DNA of 64,000 nucleotides, taken from Rehmannia glutinosa (taxonomy: Eukaryota; Streptophyta; Magnoliopsida; Lamiales; Orobanchaceae). The notes under the pieces were generated by a model that saw only the letters and a list, made by a program, of their open reading frames with translations, made no database searches and had not been told where the DNA came from. A program made the translations under genes and the position numbers. Each line of letters opens with the position of its first letter. Within the stretch, counting starts at the first letter, position 1. The stretch lies in contig CM071930.1 of NCBI GenBank assembly GCA_016081115.2, forward strand, positions 35,231,641 through 35,295,640. Direction: 5' to 3'. This document shows positions 1-11,604 of the stretch, in pieces.

Positions 1-88
1 TTAGTTTGCATGAGTAGCATGATGAGATCATGGGTGCACTATTAATCATTTCCGCTTTGAATATTTGATTATTACGATGTGTTGGCAG

Positions 89-317
89 TTCTGTGAGTGC
101 AATAAAGAACACTCCTTTAAAGCTCTCAGACCATGTTCGGGACCTTGGAAAATGCTTGATTAAGCCAAATTATCAGGATCCGTCTTTTGTTTGGGAACTA
201 GGAGTGCGTCCCAACACTTTCAGATGGGCACCCCCTGGTATTGTACAAAACATTCAATTGTCTTCATTCCAACAAAATGTAAATTTTCTTTGTTGCTCCT
301 CAAAACCATGCAGGTGA
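89..317 (+). CDS. Possible terminal exon of an unidentified gene, cut by the left edge
   Basis: An open frame of about 75 codons runs from a plausible acceptor (ttggcag, ending at 88) to a stop at 315-317. Its composition looks coding: it is less AT-rich than its surroundings and has a mixed, non-repetitive amino-acid content with a W/P-rich stretch (FVWELG, RWAPPG). No start codon of its own is convincing, because the frame is open only back to about 69 and the only in-frame start-like codon is a GTG. It is therefore better read as a last exon whose upstream part lies left of the window. A GT at the very end (ccatgcag/gtgatt) could also be a donor, in which case splicing to a later exon is possible. 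I do not recognise the family. It could be a chance ORF. Confidence 0.3.
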
Positions 318-1727
318 TTTCCTCTTTTTATCTTTTATTTTCTCTCTTATGCGCATGTTTAGTCTACTATTTACTATCATAAAAGGGTGAATTTTTCTAC
401 AAAAATATTGTTAGACTAAAATGCCCTCCTCAGAAGTGCTAGGTTGAATGGAAAAATGGAAACTTCGGGATGTGATGGGAAGAAAGTAAAAAAAATTTGA
501 AACTTTCTCTCAAGCGTTGTAATTTTTTCGTCCCCAACAACCTGATAAACACAACCAAGGCTAAAATGTCCTTTGGGGAAAGGAAGGTTCAAAGAAGGGC
601 AAAAAAAAACTTTTAACGCAAGGCATGAAATCAGAAGTCAGAACCTCAGGCTGCATGCTTGTCGGATTCTTTTTGCGCTCCATTTCACTCTTTTTTTTTG
701 GTTTGCTGGAAGCTGAATTATGGTTCTTGGGGTTCCATTTGCCGCCGATTCGTGTACAATACTTTAACACTGTGGCATACCATCCGCCGATAATTTATTA
801 ATAGTTGTTAGACGGAAGATGGATATTAGGTAATTTTCTGATTTCTTTCAGTGAATGTTTTAAGATGTTCTTAGGATTCTTCCCACTCCATCTAAATATA
901 GGCTTTGGTTTGTAATTTAGTAAATGGAAAGAACAATGCATAGGTTTCTCCATATTGTCAACATAACTAATTTCCAGGTTTTTGGCTTTAGTTTTCTGAG
1001 TTGTGATATGAATTGTTACTTTTGGGGAGTTAAAAAAACGTTCTCATTTTTTTCGTCATTCAGCAATGGTGAAATCTGATTTGTTGGGGGTTGTTAGAAA
1101 TTGAAACATGACAACTGGAAAAGAGAATGGGATACCAACCTCTAATTTAGAGGGATGATAGAAGATAAAAGTAATCGTAACATAATAATGGTCATGTGAA
1201 TTATGGCCTTTGAGTTGAGTTTTATTTTGCACAAGCTATTTGGGTGTGGTGTCACAATTTTGCCGGGGATTTGGTGGAATGGAGGTATTCTTCATTAGAT
1301 GAGATGTTAGATGAGGGCGAAGTATATTAAGATATTTTTCTTTCTAGCTGTTTAATTTTTTTTTCTTCTTCTTGAGGTTACTCAACAGACTGGATTTTTA
1401 TTTGATGGATCTCCAAAGACCTCAAGTATTTGCAAAAAGATCCTCCCACTTCTTGCAACGCGGTTGTTTTCTGACCTTGTGTTTTATTTATTTAATTTAA
1501 CTTTATTTGGTGTACGTGATTCTGATTTTTGATCTGTTTGATAGTTTATAATCATAAGGGTTGATCTATTGCATTCTAATGTTAGTGTCTGAAAATGAAC
1601 ATTTTTCCATCTGGGCTTGTATATTTTGTTGTTTTGGTCACTATTTGCAGGTAAAAATCTTGGCTGTGGAATTGTGAGTGACATCTTGATGTTTTGTAGT
1701 AGTGGAAAACAAGCTTCTGTAATTAAC
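318..1727. other. Non-coding stretch, possible 3' region or introns of the left-edge gene
   Basis: Mixed AT-rich sequence with short T tracts and only short ORFs that look accidental. An acceptor-like ttgcag is seen near 1650, but no coding exon follows it. I see no repeat boundaries here. Confidence 0.3.
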
Positions 1728-1830
1728 CACTAAGGTTAATCCAGTGGCCACGGGTATTAGTCGCAATGCTGAGGCCCGAGTTCGAGTATCTGCATGATGA
1801 AGTCAAATATTTTCTTTTTAAAAATAAAAC
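1728..1830 (+). repeat. tRNA-derived SINE-like fragment
   Basis: The segment reads like the tRNA-related head of a plant SINE: an A-box-like stretch around ccagtggccacggg, and a B-box-like gagttcgagtatc at about 1778-1790, followed by A-rich DNA (aaaaataaaaca). The spacing of the two boxes fits a pol III internal promoter. It does not form a complete tRNA, and no target-site duplication was confirmed. Confidence 0.45.
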
Positions 1831-2566
1831 ATTTTTTTATAATTAGACATGTCTCCTACTGGGTTTCTGTTTTCATGACTTTGTTATTTTAGTCGTAAGA
1901 AACTTGATAGTTTGTGATTGGACATAATTGGTGTTGCGTAGTATTTGAGTAATTAAAGGGAAAATGTATTTTTTTCTATGTGCTTTCTAGAAATCGATTA
2001 ACTTTATTCTTGCTTTTTGTCTTGTAATGTTGCTGCATAACTTTCTAATGAAACTGAAGTTGTGTTGTTTCTCATATGTTCATATTGACATTATGATTTG
2101 TGTCATTTTACTGTTCTTTCAATCTATTCCAGATTTGTTTTCCACTTGTGATCTTCTGAATTCTAACTTTGAGTCGTTTTACTATTTTGTTTGAATCTCC
2201 TTCAGATTTTTTTCCACCTTGGAGTCTACCGTTTTTTGTCGTATTCTCGCTTAAAAACCATGCAAAATCCATATATATATATATATATTTGTGTATATAT
2301 TTATATTTTCTATTATAAAAGCATGAATATTTCTCTAAAACTTTGCTTAGAACCCTTCTTCCAGACTGAACTTATTTCCCTTGGTCGGTCATGGATTTAG
2401 TAAATCATACTCTTGCAAAAATCATTTTAGGATATTGAAGATATAGTTCAGATGGTGCTTATTTATCCATGATAGGTTGAATGTTATACTTTTGGTGAGA
2501 TATATTCAGGATGCAACCTATATCAAATCATCTTTTTTTTTATCATTTCCATAAAAGAAAAAGATC
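1831..2566. other. AT-rich non-coding DNA with a short (TA)n tract
   Basis: Contains a (TA)n microsatellite at about 2271-2288 and ctattataaaag at about 2309-2320, which resembles Helitron 5' starts elsewhere in the window but lacks a clear TC terminus. No gene is seen. Confidence 0.3.
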
Positions 2567-2700
2567 AAAGGTAGGTCAACCACTAGCTTGTAGCTCAATT
2601 GGTCTTTCTCACCCTCTCAGTAAAGGTATTGAGAGGTTCGAACTCGATCTTTCGGTTTCTTTCAAATTCTCATCGGCAAAAGTATCAAGAGAATTGACTT
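2567..2700 (+). repeat. tRNA-derived SINE-like element
   Basis: A-box tagctcaattgg at 2591-2602 and B-box ggttcgaactc at 2635-2645 match the internal pol III promoter of tRNA genes at about the right spacing. The sequence between them does not give a convincing anticodon arm, so a SINE head is more likely than a working tRNA. The tail boundary is unclear. Confidence 0.55.
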
Positions 2701-2894
2701 AGTTACAAAACATATGGGACATGGACCATGCGCATATAAGAGCATGAATACTTCTTGCATGGTAGATAGAAGGTGCAATTATCATCATATATCTACATCT
2801 ATATTGTGAAAGTGCAATATATATATAGATGGTAAAGATGGATATCCAAATTGCAAAAAAGAAATAGTAGATTGACAATTCAAGTTTGCAATGC

Positions 2895-3530
2895 ACAACT
2901 GAGTATCAGTGAGTGGCACCTTATATTCCATATCTTTTATCAAAATATAATTTTTATATGAATATTGAAATACGTTTAGGACCGACAATAAGGAAATGTT
3001 TCTACAAATATATCTATAAGGGACATGACATAAATCCATTTCCTATCATCTACAATAATGATGAAAAATTAGTAGATGAAATTAAACAATTTCACAAAAA
3101 AAAAGGAACTCGGAAAGATGACATCAACATCACGATTTTAAGCAATGATAAAGGCATATATTAGAATAATTATACAAAGAAATCATTGAAATCAATTAAC
3201 AAGAATACTTCTCCAGCATCATGATCAAACAAGAAAATAATTAATGCGCTTTTAATTTGAAATGAAATTTAATTATGTTTTTGTATTAACTTTGAATTTT
3301 TCTTACTTATGTCTTATTTTATTTTCACACAATTTAATACTTAGTACATTTTTTTTTATATTTTTGGAGTATCTGGGATTTATTTATATTTTACTGATGA
3401 ATTTCTTATAAGATATTTCGTTTGTAAAATATTTTGCAATATTTTAATTTTATAATATTAAATTATGAAATAAAATAATTCAATTAGATAAATTATATGG
3501 TACAAGTACAACGCACGTGCACTTTACTAG
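2895..3530 (+). mobile_element. Helitron 3' relic with helicase-type coding remnant
   Basis: A frame at 2913-3164 contains PYIPYLLSKYNFYMNIEI followed by CFYKYIYKGHD. This is the pattern found in the Helitron replicase-helicase polyprotein (typically P-Y-N-P-x-L, then K-Y-L-F-K-Y-I-Y-K-G-x-D). About 365 bp downstream is a Helitron-type terminus: a GC-richer palindromic patch (caacgcacgtgc) followed by ACTAG at 3526-3530 and a T at 3531. The same terminus occurs at 5540 on the other strand. The coding part is a fragment of roughly 80 codons that breaks down on both sides, so the element is dead. Its 5' end was not located; it may lie left of 2700. Confidence 0.6.
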
Positions 3531-4035
3531 TAGTTAGAAATATGTGAGTAGGTGAATAATAAAATTTATGGGGAACTGTAATATAATGATTTGTTCTTTT
3601 TTTAAAAGTGTGTAGATGTGATTGGTGATCAAAAAATAAATTGAGATTAATACCATCTCTAACAGTTTGCACCATTTTAGTGCATATTCGGCACTATTTT
3701 ATTACAAAATTTGCACTCTGTCTCCAGCAGTTTGAAGTAAATTCTGCAGTAAAAAGGAATAACCCATAATAATTCCTTTTAGTGGATATTTACATACACT
3801 AAAACATTAATTCAAAACAAAAAGAAAAATAAAATTTTTAGTGCAGCTTCAATGTTGCGTTATTTCTGGCGCAAAATTTTTCACATCTTCCAAATGACGT
3901 AGATTGTAGTGCATTATTGGAGCAGATTTCTGCTCCATATTAAAAATAAAGCATTCTTTTAGAAATGCTCTAAGTGAATAGTATATTTTTTAAAAATTTT
4001 GGTAGTCAATCACATTCTTTAGATTGAAAAAAATT
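3531..4035. mobile_element. Older MITE relic, interrupted by the MITE at 3651-3970
   Basis: The outer pieces (about 3533-3647 and 3974-4035) match the right half of the MITE at 59754-60170: both contain gtagatgtgattggt and later agtatattttntnaaaattttnnt. The relic has been split by a later MITE insertion. Its own left end is lost at the Helitron terminus. Confidence 0.5.
3651..3970. mobile_element. PIF/Harbinger-like (Tourist-type) MITE
   Basis: Left end taccatctctaacag and right end ctnttagaaatgctc are imperfect inverted repeats (shared core CATnTCTAA). The element is flanked on both sides by TAA (3648-3650 and 3971-3973), the 3-bp target duplication typical of PIF/Harbinger. It is non-coding and about 320 bp, nested inside an older MITE. 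Confidence 0.55.
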
Positions 4036-4235
4036 CTCAGGGAAATAAAGTATTTTGGTATCCAAGCATAGCGTGACTTTATGGACCAAATCGATGAGTT
4101 AAGGCCCAAATCTTAGAAATGAATTTACTTGGGTTTCACTCCATTATCATCCAGAACCTTGCAACATGGGTCTACTATATAATGGACCAAAAAGTACACG
4201 GTTTCAGCAGAGAAGTTTTAGAATAGAGTTTCAAT

Positions 4236-4902
4236 TAGGGGTGATCAAATGGAACCGAAATCGGATTCTAAACTGGAACCAGAATCGTGGTCAACGGTTT
4301 CGAGAGTCGTTGACCGGTCAACGGTTCCAAAACTATAACTGGAACCATGTAGACCAGTTCCGATTTCGGTTCCTTGGTCTCAAAAATCGTGGAACCGACG
4401 GTTAGAGCCGTCGGTGGAACCATCGTAGAACTGGCGATTTTCAAGATTAAAACTAATGATTTTTATTTTTTTGGTAAAAATAGCTAGAAGAAAAATGTTT
4501 ATGATGATGTTTTGTATTCGTAACTACATGAGGCACATTTTAAATCAAATGTTGAAAAGCGAACTACATGAACTTCGATTCATCTATACTATAATAATAT
4601 ATATATATAGATAGATAGATAGTTTAATATCATTATTAATATTAAGTATAAACTTAGTTGAATATTAAGTTCAAGTCTTTTTCTTTCTTTTCCCTTTTTT
4701 TATCTGATATTGATAAACCATTTTAAAAAAAAATTAAAAAATTATTAAAAGATAAACAAACGATTCCAGTTAAAACTGGAGCCGTGGAGGAACCAGGTTC
4801 CAAACCGGAATCGAAATCGTGAGTCAACAGTTCTGATTCTGGTTCCTCCAAAATGAGGAACCGGAATCGGTAGTTTTGGAATCGAAACCATAGCCACCCC
4901 TA
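4236..4902. mobile_element. hAT-type MITE with perfect 8-bp target duplication
   Basis: Starts TAGGGGTG and ends CACCCCTA, and is flanked by the identical octamer GTTTCAAT at 4228-4235 and 4903-4910. Subterminal sequence is rich in inverted ggaaccg/ccggaat motifs on both arms. No transposase frame is present, so it is non-autonomous. A second, diverged copy in the opposite orientation is at 13729-14268. An 8-bp duplication and this terminal sequence are characteristic of the hAT superfamily. Confidence 0.9.
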
Positions 4903-5017
4903 GTTTCAATAAAGGATACAAGCAGTACATTGTATAAGCATAAGCATGTAAGTTCCTAAATGGTTAATTGTTTTTTTAATTTTTATGTACTTATTATTTC
5001 TAGTCTGGTAGGGGTAA

Positions 5018-5539
5018 GGCCATCTCCAACCATTACACCAAATTTGGTATTTTAGTATAATTTTGTCAAAACCATCTCCAACTCATTACACCAAATCTTA
5101 CATCTAATGAATATTTTATTCTTTCTTCTTCATTTTATAGTAAGCGAATTTATTTATTTATATAATTATTTTATTTACTTATATTTTATTAATATTAATG
5201 TAATTAACTATAAACTTTCATTTAAATAATATTATATTAATTAGTTATATTACAAAAATAAATATTAAAATTAATATTAGTATTTCTTTTAGTTTACATT
5301 ATAACTATTTGTTATTTACTAAAATTTATAGAAAATATTAATTATTAAAATCATATTATATAATTAATTTTATATAAAATGAGGATAGAATTGAAATTTA
5401 AATTTGAAGTAGAAGGGAATTGGAGGGCAAATGTGGGATATTGCATTATACCAAATTTGGTGTAATACTATTCACTACACCAAATTTTGTGTGAGGTTTA
5501 GAGTTGGGTTGGAGAGAGATTTTTGCATATTTTATGTAA
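5018..5539. mobile_element. Tourist/PIF-Harbinger-like MITE, left part (split by a Helitron)
   Basis: Starts GGCCATCTCCAACC just after TAA (5015-5017). The matching right end (RC GGGCATCTCCAATCC) is found only at 11401-11434, followed by TAA (11435-11437). Internal copies of ccatctccaac and caccaaatttgg form further inverted repeats. The two parts together make a MITE of about 556 bp with a TAA target duplication. The interruption is exactly the Helitron at 5540-11400. Confidence 0.75.
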
Positions 5540-6177
5540 CTAGTAAGGTGAACGTGCGTTGCATGTGAACCATATAATTTTATTAATTTATCTCAAATTA
5601 AATTTATAAATTGGAATCAATTTTTATTATATTTTTTGTATTTATAATAAATGTCATTCATGTATTTTGATCTTAAAAGAAAGTTTGCAAAAACTAAATT
5701 TAAACTTATTTGTCGGTGAAATATAGTTAAGACATTCTAGACTAAAAAACATGATACTTAAATGATATTATCGTTCAGCAAAGTACACTAGATATTAAAA
5801 ACTGATGAGTAATCTATATAAAAATTTAAAAAATATATATTCAAGATGAGTTTTAAATTAATGCATCTTGTTTATTTTTTGAGTGTCTACTTCTTCTTCA
5901 TACTTAGCTTTGAGATTTTTTTGCAATTTTTGTTTCAATGCACTTTTAGCCCAGGCATGATTGGTTGACGTATGAATGTATTTCTCTTTTACTCTATTTT
6001 CTAATGTGTGTTATCTTTTAAATCGGTTTGACTACAAAATTCTGTTTTTCATTCATCACATGTGTCTCTTTTGGTAAGAACGATGAGAATATAAAATTCT
6101 ATTTTATATTTAAAAGCTTAGCTCCCGTACATATTTTGATTAATGTTCTCTTTTGCTTTTTATATTAAAGTGCATAT

Positions 6178-6255
6178 CTTGGGAGGGGAGGGATGATGGG
6201 AGTCAAATCCCACACCTCTAGCTGGGATGAAAATATTTACCACTCGACCATTATC
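6178..6255 (-). repeat. tRNA-derived SINE-like fragment, minus strand
   Basis: On the minus strand an A-box-like tggtcgagtgg (6250-6240) is followed by a B-box-like ggatttgactccc (6210-6198) and a short G-poor tail. The order and distance fit the pol III promoter of a tRNA-derived SINE. It is markedly less AT-rich than the Helitron around it. Confidence 0.5.
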
Positions 6256-8087
6256 CAATTTTCTCATGTTCTCCATTATTAAATTAATTATTTATATAAC
6301 AAAAATGAAGATAAAATAGACTAATCAATTGTAATTGAAAACATTCAATAAATTGATTTAGTTTAAAAGAATAGTCATATTTATATATCAAATAAACGAT
6401 AGAACCACATCATAGAAATCAAAATTATTGAGTGTCTAACAATATTTATGCTCAATTCTATTATAATTAAGAGCATGCACGACATCATAAATTTATTATT
6501 TACACATAATTTTTATTATTGAGTATGCTGATGTGACTAATTGTTATTCTAATTAATGTTTGTATCAAAAATTAGTTATGTAATATAGTAACGAAAAATT
6601 TAATAGCAGTAAAAATTATTCGTTAGTACATTAAAATAAATTATATGAAGAACCTCAATTACGTCTTTTATGTTGTTTTCTTTCAAAAAAATCACTTTAC
6701 ATTCTAAAAATCCATCCAATGGAGCATATCCAAAGTATAATCCATCATTCAGGGCTTTACAATAAAATTATAGAATATAGAATATAATAATCCAGAAGTG
6801 TGTCAAATAACCGTAAAACATAGGCTAAGTTATAGCATTTCTATAAAAAAGACATAATAAAAAACATCCTCACTCTTTAGTCGTCATGTTCTATGCATGT
6901 GACATTTTTGAGTAAAATATAGGTCTCGGTTTATTATTATTTTTTTGTTGTTGTTGTAAAATCAGAAAAAACATCATATATAAATTGATAGGCCATCTTT
7001 TTATTGTCTTAAGCATAAAAAAATCATTTTATTTATTTTATCTTTGTCGGTGAGCATCTTTCAATGTAGCATAAAATTTACAACACAATCACAAATATAA
7101 ATATCTTCATAAATTTAAATCTTCGACCTAATATTAAATCAATTTTACCAAATGATGAATTTGATGTTGAAGAATGTCAATATGTGCATTTGAGCATTTG
7201 ATTAAAGGATTATTATTATCCATATATAGAATTTTATATATGAATGTTTAGAATTTTACTTTTGAACTCTAAAGAAGGAATAAATATAACTTTTTAAATC
7301 TTACTCATATTATTGTTCTTTTTTGTCTCTTGATATACAACTTTTTCATTTATTAATTATATGTATGTATATTGTTATTTATAGATAGAATTTTATTTAA
7401 CACAATAAAATATAATATGAAAAAAAAGGCTAAAAGTAAAGAGGATTAAAAAATGGTATGTCCGTCATAGTAAAATTTAGAAGAAAAATATGAAAAATGC
7501 TATTTAGATCTTTGTTAATTTAACATTTATGATAAAATCTGGTTGCACTTGAAAAATATTCATTTTAAAAATTAAATTGTTAATGAGAGGGACATGTTTT
7601 ATGCATAACTATGAAAATAACGTCTGACCAAAATTTAAATTATTACTTTAATAATACATATATATGTACACTACAAAATGTGAGATCAAAATCATAATAA
7701 TTTTTTTATATAAAAATTAAAGTATAGTGCTTATGTTGTCAAAGAGACTCAAGATTCAAAGGTAACTAAAATCAATTACTTTAATGAAATTAACATTTAA
7801 ATTATAATGAACAATTTATTTTCAAAATCTTGTTTATTTTTGAAATAAGAAGGAATATATTACTTTGATCCATAAATAAACTTTCTGATAAATTTTTCAC
7901 TCAAATGTAACGTTGTGATCGCCGTCTAAAATTCAAATAAGTTTTATACTTATTGTGCATAACTTAATATAATATTTTTTAAGTAAAAGATTAGCATATC
8001 AACATGTAGGTTATAAAATATGCACTTATGATATAAATGTCAGATTATTATTTGTTTAGTTTTTCTTAGCATATATATATATATATA

Positions 8088-9220
8088 GGATATGGATCAA
8101 ATAGGTCCTCCTACTTGGGGTGAGTCCATGGGGACACATCCTAACCATAGATCAACAATTTTGGGTGGCCCAGATTTTTAAGGCTTTTTTATGTTTATTT
8201 TTTGTTTCAAAGAAATTAAAAAGGGTAGGGTGGTAATTTGGCACTTTAGAATCGATTACTAAGATTTCATTCCCTCTTTCACGCGATTTCACCCACTCTT
8301 CACGCACATTCTCTCTCCAAATTGATTTTAAAAAAATTCTCTGTTGCTTATGTAGTATAGGGTTGTTGCTTATGACTTGCTTATGTAGTTAATGTATCTG
8401 TGATGCATGTGTAGTGTATATTCATTGCTTATGTAGTATAGGCTTATCGCTTATATAGTATGGGTTTGTTGCTTATGACTTGCTTATGTAGTTAATGTAT
8501 TCGTGGTGCATACGTAGTGTATATTCGTTGCTTATGTAATATAGACTTGTTGCTTATGTAGTATGAGTTTGTTGCTTATGACTTGCTTATGTAGTTAATG
8601 TATCCGTGGTGCATACGTAGTGTATATTCGTTGCTTATGTAGTATAGACTTGTTGCTTATGTAGTATGGGTTTGTTGCTATGACTTGCTTATGTAGTTAA
8701 TGTATTCGTGGTGCATACGTAGTGTATATTTGTTGCTTATGTAGTATCGGATTGTTGTTTATGTAGTATGGATTTGTTGCTTATGACTTGCTTATGTAGT
8801 TAATGGTATATAAAAGCACCATGACACATCTACACAAGCAACAAATTACATCTTTATAAGCAAACTTCGAACTGAAGTCAAGCTCTAGCAACTATGGCAA
8901 ATTGTCTGCAACATTTTTCACACAATAGTGCGTTGAAGAAGAATGATTTCTCACGAGTGTGCGTTGAAGAAGAAAAAGATGAGATTTGTTCACGTTGAAT
9001 TTGATGTGAGATTTGCATAGATTGTGTGATCATAATATGAACAGAATCCCAAGAATATTGGGTAATTTTGTAGGATGACTAATTTACCCCTTTCTCTAAT
9101 TACCAACATTTAATCTGAATTTTTAGCTCTAAAATCACAACCATTGAAAAATCTAGATATGTGGCTAGGATTGGTCCCTATGGACTTACCCTATGAGGTG
9201 GTCTCATATAACCCTCTCCC
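8088..9220. mobile_element. (TA)n-targeted inverted-repeat DNA transposon, non-autonomous
   Basis: The left end (ggatatggatcaaatagg, then ggggtgagtccatgggg) and the reverse complement of the right end (gggagagggttatatgag, then gggtaagtccataggg) align as long imperfect inverted repeats. The element lies exactly between two (TA)n tracts (8071-8086 and 9221-9246). Its centre is a 103-bp minisatellite. No transposase is present. The left terminus matches the terminus at 61746 (ggatttggatcctgtaag, then ggggtgagtac), which also abuts (TA)n, so both belong to one family. The superfamily is not certain; Mutator-like or a (TA)n-specific MITE group are the options. Confidence 0.7.
8343..8815 (+). repeat. 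103-bp minisatellite inside the (TA)n-targeted element
   Basis: The phrase tgacttgcttatgtagtt recurs at 8373, 8476, 8579, 8681 (one base shorter) and 8784, giving a period of 103, 103, 102 and 103 bp. Each unit also contains several copies of ttgcttatgta and gtgcatacgtagtgtatatt. About four and a half units are present with few differences, which implies recent amplification. Confidence 0.9.
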
Positions 9221-9500
9221 TATATATATATATATATATATATATACTTTTTTAAATTTTCGGGTTTTGATTCTTGTTTCCATATTATATTACATTTTTT
9301 TTGTTAAGTTAGATTATTTCACTACCTAAATAATATAATACATATCTTTTTACCTAAAATTATATAATTTATTAAGGGTGTATGTAAGTTTTAAGCAAAA
9401 CTAAGTATTGTCATACATGTTAAAATGTACATATGTAAGTGATTTTTCTTCAATATTTCTTCTACCATTCTTACAATCGTGTATATATATATATATATGT
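9221..9500. repeat. (TA)n microsatellites
   Basis: TA dinucleotide runs at 9221-9246 and 9482-9510. The first is the right-hand target tract of the element ending at 9220. Confidence 0.8.
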
Positions 9501-11400
9501 ATATACATATATACCATTCTAACTGTATTTTATTTAAATTTGTTTTAATTTATTATATTAGTTTTTATTTTTTTAAATCAAAGTCTATTTATTGATGCAA
9601 TTTTTTTCAACCAATACACCTCTATATAAGCAATAAATAAAAAAAAAACTACCATAAAATAGAAAGACTAAATAGAAACAATAATTTCAATCTAAATTAA
9701 AATTCTTGATATGTAAAATAGAATAAGATTATTAAAAGCCATATTGACTTCTTATTTATAATTTAAAAATAAAATAATTTGCTATAATAAAATAACTTAT
9801 TTTATTTTTTTATCCAAACTTGTTAGACCTTTTATCCTATTAATTAAAAATTTATTATGCCAAGAAAAATAAAATTAAAATTAAAAAATATATTTTCCTG
9901 CTCTCTATACCTCCATATTAAAATATAATTTATAATTGCATTTCGTTAAGTTTGAGAACAAATATTTATCTTTTTAAGTATCTTTTATAGTTAATTTCAT
10001 ATTTTTACTATCATATTTATTGGGATTATTTACCTAAAAGAATATACAATGATATATTATTAAAATTGATAAATGAATCTAAATTATAGGATTTGAAAGT
10101 TCAAATGGTGCATCCATAAAAAACAATAACTGCGTATATATTAAAGAATAATTAGTTCTCAATTTTCAATTTAGCCTCAAATTCTTTGTATTAACTGTTT
10201 AATATTGTTATTCAAATTTTTGCTGTAAAATTATTTTTCTTTCATTTTTCATTTATTTAGTTTTACCATAGAGATATATATGCCAACCCTTAAAAAAGTT
10301 AAAAAATTATAAATATACAGTTGTGGATAAAAATTAAACAAATATTACTCATCTCATCACTTCACTTTGAGATTTAAAATACCATTTCATTAATTTCAAA
10401 TACATAACTCTTAGCCAAGTTTATTTCAATTTTAAATTTTAGAGTATGTACTTATAATATATTTGTTTTGCAAATTTAACTTTACATTGTCACAATGATC
10501 GCGTTTTTTTAAATCTAAAGAATACATGAGTAAAATAAACAAATAATTGAATCTAAATAATTTTGAATCGTATATCCATTATTACGGAAAAAACATACAT
10601 AAAGATTAATGAATAGAACTTAGTTAAAAATAATATTTATTCAAAATTTTAGTTAACACTTATATTTAACTTATATATCTGTAAAAAAAAAAAAAAAACT
10701 TATATATCTTAAAAATTAATTATTTTTTATTGGAAAGGCATAAAATTCCTTGAAATTTTAAATAGTCGCGAATTTTCATCTTCCCATACCTAAAAATGCA
10801 TCATTTACTCCAACCAAAAATAATATTATCTCACAATTTAGAGTGTATGATAGATGATAAATTTATTATAGTATGGATATTCTCAACCAATAGTGAAGTT
10901 TTAAAAATGTATTTTGTCCTGCTATTTATTTTGAATAAAAAAATATTACATATTTTTTATTTTTTTTTTTTCTTCATTTTGTCAAATTCATACTCTTTTT
11001 CTTTTTGATGTATTTAATTATTTAGAAAATTAAAGAAAGATATTATAAATGTGTATTCTACATAGCACTCAACTTTAAATGGCTAAAATTCTCTCAAATG
11101 GAGTCTTGTATATATATGCTTATGACATATGGTTGGAAAGCTCACGATATCTAGTATAATATAAAATAAATATTATCTAAAAATTTAAATTATTTTAAAA
11201 ATTAAAATCGAAATAAATCATATAAGAAAGGTTTGGAATATAAAGAGACACTTGTCAATATTATTAAACAAATAAAATCAATATCAATATGAAAAACTAC
11301 TTAATTACCCTTAAAGCTAACTTTACCATGAGGACATTTTTGGCAAATCAAAATTTCAAGAAACCTTAAAACCTATTCACACTTTTATAATAGGTATAGA

Positions 11401-11434
11401 TAAGATGGGATTTAAAGTTGGATTGGAGATGCCC
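11401..11434. mobile_element. Right end of the Tourist-like MITE split by the Helitron
   Basis: The sequence ...ggattggagatgccc is the inverted counterpart of the left end at 5018 (ggccatctccaacc). It is followed by TAA, matching the TAA at 5015-5017. Confidence 0.7.
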
Positions 11435-11604
11435 TAATAGCTGCTAAACGAATTTGTTGTTCATTACAATTGGGAACCAAAAATTTGTATTGATTATTTG
11501 ATGATGAAACATGATAGAAAGCCCAAAATATAATATTAATAGTATGAAAAGACCAAATACATTGAGTCGAATTCACATACTCATGAGGCTCAAATAGTCC
11601 GTAA

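Larger units (their letters stand above)
5540..11400 (-). mobile_element. Minus-strand non-autonomous Helitron, 5.86 kb, both ends defined
   Basis: Read on the minus strand it begins TCTATACCTATTATAAAAG at 11400 and ends in a small hairpin-like patch (catgcaacgcacgttc) followed by ACTAG at 5540. The base to the left on the plus strand is A (5539) and to the right is T (11401), so it sits between A and T with no duplication, as Helitrons do. Removing it rejoins the MITE at 5018-5539 and 11401-11434 without loss of any base. The interior is very AT-rich and has no recognisable Rep/helicase frame, so it depends on another element. It has itself received a SINE-like piece (6178-6255) and the (TA)n-targeted element at 8088-9220. 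Confidence 0.8.

Noticed and set aside
2255..2330. 5' end of the Helitron that finishes at 3530
   Set aside because: ctattataaaag is similar to other Helitron starts, but it lacks a TC terminus preceded by A at the right distance.
2567..2700. Functional tRNA gene
   Set aside because: A and B boxes are present, but I could not see paired acceptor or anticodon arms; a SINE head fits better.
8343..8815. CRISPR-like array
   Set aside because: Repeats are directly tandem with no unique spacers; this is a plant minisatellite inside a transposon.
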